NCBI GenBank assembly: GCA_026391235.1
Contig: JAPLDV010000471.1
Span: forward strand, 1-5,460
Origin: Bacteroidia bacterium
Lineage (GTDB): Bacteria > Bacteroidota > Bacteroidia > Bacteroidales > UBA12481
Direction: 5' to 3'
Length of the DNA stretch: 5,460 nt
Part shown: one piece after another, positions 1 to 5,460 of the stretch
Layout of the letters: every line of letters starts with the position of its first letter
Position numbering within the stretch: position 1 is the first letter of the stretch
Made by a program: the position numbers and the translations under genes
Notes under the pieces: generated by a model
Told to the model about the DNA's origin: nothing
Databases searched by the model: none
The model's input: only the letters and a program-made list of their open reading frames with translations

Positions 1-1060
1 TCCCGCCTGTATTCAATACATCCGTTTCAATAATATGACGGCAAACTTCGGCCGTCACCATTTCCGGCGTACCGCGTTCCATGAGCTCAACTCCGTCCAC
101 ACCTCCGGCCCAGGTATGTTCAGGATATTGATTTTTCAGTTTTACCACATCCATCCCTGCATTCATTTCAAGGCAATAAAAACCATCTACATCACAATCC
201 ATCAATTGAGGGAGAGCTGGTTTATAGAAGCCGTCTGAATGGTACAATACCTTTATGCCATGTTCATGCCAGGCTTCGGTAAGCTTTTTTAAGTAAGGAA
301 AATGAAAGGGCTCCAAAACATCGGGGCCGAAAATGGTACCCCCTTTATGAGAAAAGTCTTCAGGAATCAATATAACAGGTGATAACGCTGCATCAGCAAC
401 AGCATGAACCCTGCGAATCTCAATTTCAGTCGATACTTCCATAAACTCAAACATCACCTCGGGATAGTTAATGTAGAAATAGGTGAAAATCTCGATCCCC
501 ATGGAATCGAAAACGGAACAAAATCCGGTTTGGCTGTAATTCAACACAACAGTACCCCCAATTTTTTGCTGAAGAGAAAGCATATAGTCGCGGTACCAAT
601 GACGAAGGATATCAGTACTGATCTCCGATGTGCACCGGCTGCTTTCAATCCCGGGAACCATGGCATAGTCCGGATCGCATTTTACCGTTTTCACCCTTTT
701 TGTCCGCTTTAACAGCCAATCTCTGGCTCCAACCTCATCATTAAAGGGCCGGCTTACATGCCAAGAATTCCAGTTGTCATTCTGAAAAACAAAACCATCG
801 ATATTCGCAAACCTGCCGGTTCCTCTCGGGGCAACCGGAGGCATGATCAGATCGGTTGTTTTACGGATCACTTCGCAGATGTCACCAAACGTATAATTAA
901 ACCCATCCACTGGTTTCCCCGTGAACATTGAGATAATATCCGGATTGTAACTCAATTGTTCAAGAATGGCGACCCTGTCAACGGGTTTATGGTTCAATGT
1001 CAGTTCAACACGTTCCCTTTTACTGATTTGATCCTCAGGGAAGATTTTTTCAAAACTCAT
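1..1060 (-). CDS. UroD-superfamily protein (uroporphyrinogen decarboxylase-like), 3' end cut by window edge
   Basis: An open frame runs from an ATG at 1060 through 353 codons to the left edge without a stop, so the C-terminus (probably a few tens of residues) is missing. The start is well fixed because an in-frame TGA lies just upstream at 1064-1066. The protein reads as a UroD/MtaA-type TIM barrel: an N-terminal RERVELTLNHKPVDRVAI segment (residues 15-32, the family's 'R.R....L.H..PDR.P' opening), VLYHSDGF (271-278), MNAGMDVVKLK (299-309) and a WAGGVDG turn (317-323). It is probably not HemE, because the N-terminal arginine-rich RQAGR-type substrate motif is absent. It is probably not a standard MtaA/MtbA cobamide methyltransferase either, because the zinc-binding H-x-C is replaced by His274-x-Asp276. 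It starts 28 bp after the isomerase-like gene and is likely cotranscribed. UroD-like proteins of this sort occur in sugar-utilisation clusters of Bacteroidota, but their reaction is not established as far as I know. Family call is firm; function is unknown. Confidence 0.88.
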   Translation of the reverse strand, partial: MSFEKIFPEDQISKRERVELTLNHKPVDRVAILEQLSYNPDIISMFTGKPVDGFNYTFGDICEVIRKTTDLIMPPVAPRGTGRFANIDGFVFQNDNWNSWHVSRPFNDEVGARDWLLKRTKRVKTVKCDPDYAMVPGIESSRCTSEISTDILRHWYRDYMLSLQQKIGGTVVLNYSQTGFCSVFDSMGIEIFTYFYINYPEVMFEFMEVSTEIEIRRVHAVADAALSPVILIPEDFSHKGGTIFGPDVLEPFHFPYLKKLTEAWHEHGIKVLYHSDGFYKPALPQLMDCDVDGFYCLEMNAGMDVVKLKNQYPEHTWAGGVDGVELMERGTPEMVTAEVCRHIIETDVLNTGG

Positions 1061-1088
1061 ATTTCAGGTTCTATTTTCCCGGGCATTT

Positions 1089-2921
1089 TTATCCTTTTTT
1101 CCAGTGAATCAGTGTCAGACAGCAAAATCCCCCTTTTGTATTGATCACCTCATAATCTCCAAAGCATGCCGGAATTACTGCTGATTGGAATAAATTGATA
1201 TCAGTCTGATAATCAGGATTTGATTTAGAACGGATAATCACATTTTCACCAATTGTAAGGGTTGGGACATGGCAGAATTTACCTTCTGTGCTGTATTCCG
1301 CTCTTTTGTAAAAATGGATCCGCTCAATTTCAAACGGCATGGGTCCATAGCTTGAATACCGGTCGATAAAGTACTCTTTTGTCCATTTTACGATTTCCGG
1401 CTTGGCCCGAAGGTGTTTTTCAACCCAGTCTTCACGACGGGTCTGATCCATGTCAAATCCGTGGTCGAGGTGCATTTTAACCGGTTTACCGGTCATGGTT
1501 TTGGTCATATCATCCCAGGAAGGACGCATAAAGTCGTACATGAAAAATGAGTATTCGGTGCCGGCAATGCTGGGCACTGTATCCATTTCCAACACCATCT
1601 GGTTGCCACCATGACCATGTGTGGTTCCCGGAGGAATGAGGTACAGGTCACCCACATTGGATTTCCAGTTTTTAATGTAGTTTTTCCAGTCCGGGATGGG
1701 CTCCTGTTTATCCCAGGATTTATAACATTTTCGTTCCCATTCCTCTACATCGGCATCATCGATGAATCCCATCCAGGTATTGGCTCCCTCGTATGCCTCT
1801 GCAATATAATAGGTCTCATAACGACCAATAGGTTCATTAAAATGTTTTTCAACATAATGGGAACCAGGGTGGTTATGGATTGGCATACTTATTCGTTCGG
1901 CAGGTGTGGATTCGGGGAAATAGCCATCATCGAGCCATACATCAAGCGGAAATAATCCCGGGAAATGCTCCGGAATGTAAGTGCCAAGGAGTTTTATGTC
2001 ATATTGCATCAGGTTTACAAAAGGCATATTCAATACCTTTCCTGAGCCAATATCAACCAGCATGCTCAGTTCCGGCCCTGCCAACTCATTCCATGCATTG
2101 CATTCAAGTCCTTTAATATCCCAAAAATCCTTGTAGCGGTATGCACCCCAGGGTCCGGGCTGGTATATTTCCACCTCCTTAACAGGGTACTGGATCAGTG
2201 TTTGCATGATACCATCATAAGCTGCCCTCGGAACAAGTTTCAGTTCGTCAAAATTGATCGCTTCCAAATAAAAATCCATGGTGTTAAAGGCAAATTGCTT
2301 CTGGTGTTCGAGCAAATAGAAATCGCAATAGTAATATTCCTTCCAGTTATAGTCCTTTTTGGGTACCTCATAGGCAAAGGGGATCAATCCACCTTCCCAC
2401 ATTTTCCAAAGCAATGGCTGTCGGGTACAATCAAAGTAGAATTTCATGTCAATCTCGCTGGCGATATCCGGAATAAATGCGCCGGAATTAAAGAGGATGA
2501 TGACCTTGTTTTTGGCCTTGTCGCCTAGGTTTTTAATTAAGAGATCCAATTTAACACGATCCAAAATATCGGCGATGTTGCCCTCCAGGTTGGCATATCC
2601 GAAGCTTGGATCTTCACCAATATATCTCTTTTTGTAGGTATCAATTTCTGAAATTGACTTCAGCACTGAGTTAAAATTGATAAAAGTGATCCCGATATCC
2701 GGGAGATACTTTTTGAGTTCATCGATGATCTTGTCCCATTCAACTCCGTACCATCCGTCAAATGCTACCGTCAGGCGACCGTTCCTTGACGAAGCAGCTG
2801 CAGTAATCTGTTGGGAAATTTGTTTGCAGACTTCAGCGGGTCCGGTAACAACGCTGTCAACCCACTCTTGATTTACCTTGATTTTGTTTTCGGCATTTGA
2901 CCGACCTTCGTACAATGGCAT
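1089..2921 (-). CDS. Class I mannose-6-phosphate isomerase-like protein with kinase-like N-terminal domain
   Basis: A complete 610-residue protein running from ATG at 2921 to TAA at 1089-1091. The C-terminal half (about 320-610) resembles type I phosphomannose isomerases, zinc-dependent cupin enzymes that interconvert mannose-6-P and fructose-6-P. Likely metal ligands are His349 and His351 in MPIHNHPGSHYVEKHF, Glu369 in GRYETYYI, and His435 in GDLYLIPPGTTHGHG, which matches the cupin 'vPaGtpHa' motif. The N-terminal half (about 25-230) looks like a nucleotide-kinase/uridine-kinase-type alpha/beta fold: strand LTVAFDG at 50-56, then WYGVEWDKIIDEL where a Walker A loop would be. It lacks the GKS/GKT, so ATP hydrolysis is doubtful. 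The protein is much longer than typical bacterial ManA (about 310-400 residues), but large isomerase-annotated proteins with such an N-terminal region are known in Bacteroidota and Firmicutes. No signal peptide is visible, so it is probably cytoplasmic. Isomerase activity and the true substrate are inference; another aldose-ketose pair or a non-phosphorylated sugar is possible. Confidence 0.85.
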   Translation of the reverse strand: MPLYEGRSNAENKIKVNQEWVDSVVTGPAEVCKQISQQITAAASSRNGRLTVAFDGWYGVEWDKIIDELKKYLPDIGITFINFNSVLKSISEIDTYKKRYIGEDPSFGYANLEGNIADILDRVKLDLLIKNLGDKAKNKVIILFNSGAFIPDIASEIDMKFYFDCTRQPLLWKMWEGGLIPFAYEVPKKDYNWKEYYYCDFYLLEHQKQFAFNTMDFYLEAINFDELKLVPRAAYDGIMQTLIQYPVKEVEIYQPGPWGAYRYKDFWDIKGLECNAWNELAGPELSMLVDIGSGKVLNMPFVNLMQYDIKLLGTYIPEHFPGLFPLDVWLDDGYFPESTPAERISMPIHNHPGSHYVEKHFNEPIGRYETYYIAEAYEGANTWMGFIDDADVEEWERKCYKSWDKQEPIPDWKNYIKNWKSNVGDLYLIPPGTTHGHGGNQMVLEMDTVPSIAGTEYSFFMYDFMRPSWDDMTKTMTGKPVKMHLDHGFDMDQTRREDWVEKHLRAKPEIVKWTKEYFIDRYSSYGPMPFEIERIHFYKRAEYSTEGKFCHVPTLTIGENVIIRSKSNPDYQTDINLFQSAVIPACFGDYEVINTKGGFCCLTLIHWKKG

Positions 2922-2979
2922 AGCTTAAATTTTAATAGTTAATAATTAAGTGCTAAATAGATATCGTCATCTGTAGTTA

Positions 2980-3017
2980 TCATTTGTATCTTAAAGAGAA
3001 ATCTTTTGCAAGATCAT
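2980..3017 (-). other. Possible decayed 3' end of the DUF6807 gene
   Basis: The 96-bp gap at 2922-3017 is by far the longest in the cluster. Directly after the DUF6807 stop codon, a different frame stays open to a TGA at 2980-2982 and reads approximately DDLAKDFSLRYK, faintly like the 'F.L..G.S..FRYR' strand with which DUF6807 proteins normally end. Reaching it needs a +1 insertion or a -2 deletion near 3018. This may be chance in such a short stretch. The remainder of the gap is A/T-rich, with no TTTG/TAnnTTTG Bacteroidota promoter pair and no terminator hairpin that I can see. Confidence 0.2.
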
Positions 3018-3950
3018 CTATTCTTTCCCTTTTGTGAAATCGCTCCAGCCAAGGGGATTAGCAGCAAATAAGCCGTAGCCCCGGGCATGCCAGTAGGTCG
3101 GATAGCTCTGGTTTTGAGGATGATCACAGATGATAATGGAGATCTCCTCATTCCCGATTGTTCCGTTGAGCGCCATCCATTTTGCCCTGGTACCCCATAC
3201 AGCTTCGCCGGTTAACCCTTCGCTGCTGTGATAGTTTCCGGAAACACCTGTCTTTGAGACAATTTGTTCCTTCGAAGGTTTACCTGAGGAATCCAGTAAA
3301 GTCACTACTTCATCAGAAGGTAATTCGAGCTGTCGGGCCAGTCTAATTCCGAACATGCCCTCTTTGGTATCTTTGAATAGGACAGTTGTATCACCAGCCG
3401 TTAAAGTCGTAATTCTGTCAATAATACGCTGGTTTCCGCTTGCAATGAAATGATATTCCGTCTTTTCCGCAAGCAGCTCTTTCCCTTTGGGAGCTATCCA
3501 GCTTTCCCTGGTTTTCAGAACTCCTTCACCTGTTCCGGGTTCCAACTTGTCTACCGCAATATGTTTGATCTCTCCGCCACCAGGTTCCCTGAAACCCCTG
3601 GAGCCGTTTCCCCAAAAATCCACTCCGTTAACATTTCCGTAGTTAAACCAGATTCCAACCTGGTGAATATGGTCATTTCTTTCCTCCGCTCTGGGTTTTA
3701 AAGGAAATCCCCTGGTTACTTCGGTACCAGAAGATGTCATAACCGGGTAAAGAATCGGTTTATAGACATTATCGGGCCAGCAGAAAGAGGTGAACAGGAT
3801 ATCGTCAACTATCACATCGACTTTATTTTCAGATGGTTTGCTTACAAATTTAACTTGCGGATTCTCTCTTGTGGGTTTTATGGCCTGTCCAAAACAAGAC
3901 AGGTAAATCAATTGAAATAAAACAATGGTTGTGACAAAAATGAGTTTCAT
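3018..3950 (-). CDS. Secreted DUF6807 ('PmoA') family protein, C-terminus shorter than usual
   Basis: A 310-residue protein from ATG at 3950 to TAG at 3018-3020. Residues 1-22 form a Sec signal peptide (MKLIF, hydrophobic VTTIVLFQLIYL, then SCFGQ), probably cut after Gln22. Cys19 gives a poor lipobox (YLSC), so a lipoprotein is possible but less likely. DUF6807 hallmarks follow: FCWPDNVYKPILYPV (56-70), GFPLKPRAEERNDHIHQVGIW (81-101), GVDFWGNG (109-116), KEGMFGIRLARQL (196-208), EAVWGTRAKWM (249-259) and YPTYWHARGYGLFAANPLGW (283-302). Databases often label the family 'methane oxygenase PmoA'; this is misleading, as the chain has no membrane-spanning methane monooxygenase character. The fold is mainly beta, and family members commonly sit beside Gfo/Idh oxidoreductases and glycoside hydrolases in Bacteroidota and Planctomycetes, suggesting a role in sugar processing. 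The biochemical role is unknown. The protein stops at DFTKGKE, where relatives usually continue with another 20-30 residues, so it may be truncated. It begins 22 bp after the oxidoreductase gene. Confidence 0.88.
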   Translation of the reverse strand: MKLIFVTTIVLFQLIYLSCFGQAIKPTRENPQVKFVSKPSENKVDVIVDDILFTSFCWPDNVYKPILYPVMTSSGTEVTRGFPLKPRAEERNDHIHQVGIWFNYGNVNGVDFWGNGSRGFREPGGGEIKHIAVDKLEPGTGEGVLKTRESWIAPKGKELLAEKTEYHFIASGNQRIIDRITTLTAGDTTVLFKDTKEGMFGIRLARQLELPSDEVVTLLDSSGKPSKEQIVSKTGVSGNYHSSEGLTGEAVWGTRAKWMALNGTIGNEEISIIICDHPQNQSYPTYWHARGYGLFAANPLGWSDFTKGKE

Positions 3951-3972
3951 GTTAAATACTTATTAATCATTT

Positions 3973-5340
3973 TTATACAATTTGTGGAACGATATACGGT
4001 TTTCTGTATTCACGTGTCAGCATCTTGTCAGCTTCAGGATTTCTGACAAATTTCTCCTTTGTACCGTCAAATGTGAGCTGACGACCAAGGCGATAAGAGA
4101 TATTTGCCAGTGCGGGAAGTGCAGCCGACATATAGCCCTCCATAATATCGCAATTCAGATCCTCATTTTTACCGGAACGTATAGCATCGATGAAATTTGC
4201 AAAGTGGTCTCCACCGCCGGGAGGTGCCATGAAGGTTGGATCGGATGGTTTCTCTCCAATATTTGATCCTGCAAATGGTTGATCTTCACGTTTTCTGTAA
4301 GCTTTCCAGTTTCCTCCGTCGAGTTCGAGGTAACCTTCTGTTCCATAAAACATATTTCCTACGCGAGTCCCGAGGCCCGATTCTCCATTGGTATATCGTC
4401 CGCGCGTTTCAAATTCAAGTATTTTACCGTCTTTGTATTTAAATAATGAAGTCTGAGTGTTCGGTGTCTCCTGTTCACATTCCTTAGGGTCAATACCAAA
4501 AATATTTCCCATGGAATATACAGAAACAGGGTGCTCATTTTTATTTAACCCCCAGCGCGCAATATCAAACTGATGAGGACCCTGGTTGGCAGTATCACCA
4601 CCCCCGGTTTGCCAGAACCAGTGCCAGTTGTAATGGAGGCGTTTCTCGTTGTATGGTCTCCACTGGCATGGACCGAGCCAGTAATCGTAATGAAGCGATG
4701 CCGGTGGTTCACTGTCTTTTGCAATCCCGAAGGAATCGCGTGGTTTATAGCACAGCCCTTTTGCCATGAATACATCACCAATACCGCCATTATGAAGGAA
4801 CCCGATTGCTTCCCTTACACCCGGGTTGGACCGGTTTTGCATGCCGGTTTGAACACGCACATTGTATTTCCGGGCAGCGTCAACCATTATTCTTCCTTCA
4901 AACAGGTTATGGCATGCCGGCTTTTCAACATAAACATGCTTACCGGCCTGGCAGGCCCAGATGGTTCCGAGTGCATGCCAGAAGTTGGGTGTTGCAAAAG
5001 ATACGGCATCTATTTCCTTATCCTCAAATACCCTGCGCATATCCCAGGCTGTAGCCGGGGTTTCGCCTGTCAGGCTTTGGACACTCTTTACACGCTCGGT
5101 AAAAAATTGCTCATCTGCGTCGCAGAGCGTTTTAAGGCGTACATTTTTACTCTCTTTCAGGTCGCACCAGCTTTGGATATGTCCGTTACCCCGCCCTCGT
5201 AAACCAATTACCGCGACGTTTAATCTCTCGTTGGAACCGATAATTGAATTATAGGAACGGTGACTGAAGGCCATACCACCTAAGGCTAATCCTGCTGTTC
5301 CCAAAACACCTTTTTTAATAAATTCCCTACGCTTTGTCAT
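3973..5340 (-). CDS. Tat-exported Gfo/Idh/MocA-family oxidoreductase
   Basis: A complete 455-residue protein ending at TAA (3973-3975). I choose ATG 5340 as the start because it puts the twin-arginine signal TKRREFIKKGVLGTAGLALGG right at the N-terminus. The TTG at 5355 would add five residues but overlaps the stop codon of the previous gene. Residues 40-160 form the Rossmann domain: LNVAVIGLRGRG with Gly46, Gly49 and Gly51 at the dinucleotide loop, and VYVEKP at 136-141 with Lys140 as the family's catalytic/cofactor-site lysine. The C-terminal alpha/beta domain carries GGGDTANQGPHQFDIARW, where His256 and Asp249 occupy the usual active-site positions. The tail (REYRKPYIVPQIV) is typical of exported Bacteroidota members. 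The Tat signal implies folding with NAD(P) in the cytoplasm before export to the periplasm. Family members oxidise or reduce sugar and polyol hydroxyls, and some Bacteroides homologues take part in 3-keto-glycoside formation. That particular reaction, and the substrate here, are inference. It begins 11 bp after the upstream gene and heads a tight cluster. Confidence 0.95.
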   Translation of the reverse strand: MTKRREFIKKGVLGTAGLALGGMAFSHRSYNSIIGSNERLNVAVIGLRGRGNGHIQSWCDLKESKNVRLKTLCDADEQFFTERVKSVQSLTGETPATAWDMRRVFEDKEIDAVSFATPNFWHALGTIWACQAGKHVYVEKPACHNLFEGRIMVDAARKYNVRVQTGMQNRSNPGVREAIGFLHNGGIGDVFMAKGLCYKPRDSFGIAKDSEPPASLHYDYWLGPCQWRPYNEKRLHYNWHWFWQTGGGDTANQGPHQFDIARWGLNKNEHPVSVYSMGNIFGIDPKECEQETPNTQTSLFKYKDGKILEFETRGRYTNGESGLGTRVGNMFYGTEGYLELDGGNWKAYRKREDQPFAGSNIGEKPSDPTFMAPPGGGDHFANFIDAIRSGKNEDLNCDIMEGYMSAALPALANISYRLGRQLTFDGTKEKFVRNPEADKMLTREYRKPYIVPQIV

Positions 5341-5351
5341 GAATTGAATAT

Positions 5352-5460
5352 TCAAAGTTTAATGGGATTGCTGATTTTTGAAGCGTATTTTTTACCATCA
5401 GCAAAGACATAAAAATGATCTCCATCCACCGAAACATCAATATTTTTCCCTCTCAGTTTT
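5352..5460 (-). CDS. C-terminal fragment of an unidentified upstream protein
   Basis: Only the last 35 codons are inside the window, ending in TGA at 5352-5354, 11 bp before the oxidoreductase ATG. The reading frame is supported by alternating polar/hydrophobic beta-strand character (KNIDVSVDGDHFYVFADGKKY, residues within the fragment) and by close, same-direction spacing to the next gene. A short beta-strand pair at a C-terminus would fit the accessory beta-sandwich of a glycoside hydrolase or another extracellular carbohydrate-active enzyme, which would also suit the neighbourhood. The fragment is too short for a family call, and that suggestion is a guess from context. The TGA shares bases with the TTG codon at 5353-5355, which argues against TTG being used as the next gene's start. 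Confidence 0.7.
   Translation of the reverse strand, partial: KLRGKNIDVSVDGDHFYVFADGKKYASKISNPIKL

Noticed and set aside
35..712. Plus-strand open frames of 67 and 102 codons near the left edge
   Set aside because: The minus strand here encodes a continuous UroD-like protein with family motifs; the plus-strand frames are its antisense shadows.
1..1060. HemE, uroporphyrinogen decarboxylase of haem synthesis
   Set aside because: The N-terminal arginine-rich substrate motif of HemE is missing, and there are no haem genes around it.
1611..2637. Several plus-strand open frames of about 60-115 codons opposite the isomerase-like gene
   Set aside because: They overlap each other and the conserved minus-strand protein, lack family motifs, and look like shadow frames.
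2922..3017. Internal promoter or terminator in the 96-bp gap
   Set aside because: The region is A/T-rich, but I found no TTTG / TAnnTTTG pair at suitable spacing and no GC-rich hairpin followed by T residues.
3018..3950. Methane monooxygenase subunit PmoA
   Set aside because: Only the database family name suggests this. The protein has a signal peptide and a soluble beta-rich body, with no multiple transmembrane helices, and no other methane-oxidation genes are nearby.
4573..5202. A 209-codon open frame on the plus strand
   Set aside because: It lies wholly antisense to the well-supported oxidoreductase gene, shows no recognisable motif, and is Cys/Pro/Phe-rich as expected for a mirror frame.
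5341..5355. TTG at 5355 as the start of the oxidoreductase
   Set aside because: ATG at 5340 gives a standard Tat signal at the N-terminus, and the TTG overlaps the upstream gene's TGA.

Overview
The window looks like part of one gene cluster from a member of the Bacteroidota. All five recognisable genes lie on the minus strand, so transcription runs from the right edge to the left. The taxonomic guess rests on three things: the protein families present (Tat-exported Gfo/Idh/MocA oxidoreductase, DUF6807/'PmoA' protein, large two-domain mannose-6-phosphate-isomerase-like protein, UroD-like protein), A/T-rich sequence before the start codons with no clear Shine-Dalgarno, and moderate GC content. 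A free-living polysaccharide degrader is plausible, but the species cannot be named.

Layout in transcription order: (1) 5460-5352, the last 35 residues of an unidentified upstream protein; (2) 5340-3973, a Tat-signal Gfo/Idh/MocA-family oxidoreductase; (3) 3950-3018, a secreted DUF6807 protein that appears to stop short of the usual family C-terminus; (4) 2921-1089, a 610-residue protein with a class I phosphomannose-isomerase-like cupin half and an N-terminal half resembling a nucleotide-kinase fold with a degenerate P-loop; (5) 1060-1, a UroD-superfamily protein cut off by the left edge. Gaps are 11, 22, 96 and 28 bp, all genes point the same way, and no terminator or convincing promoter is visible between them. 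A single operon is the simplest reading.

Taken together the cluster looks like a carbohydrate catabolism module. An exported NAD(P)-binding sugar or glycoside oxidoreductase and a secreted DUF6807 protein would work in the envelope, and a cytoplasmic sugar-phosphate-isomerase-like enzyme and a UroD-like protein would act downstream. Substrate and pathway order are not visible in the sequence. No RNA genes, CRISPR arrays, mobile elements or long repeats were seen, and the plus strand carries no credible gene. The points most worth a second look are the UroD-like protein lacking both HemE and methyltransferase hallmarks, the isomerase with a kinase-like N-terminus, and the short C-terminus of the DUF6807 gene beside the longest gap in the cluster.
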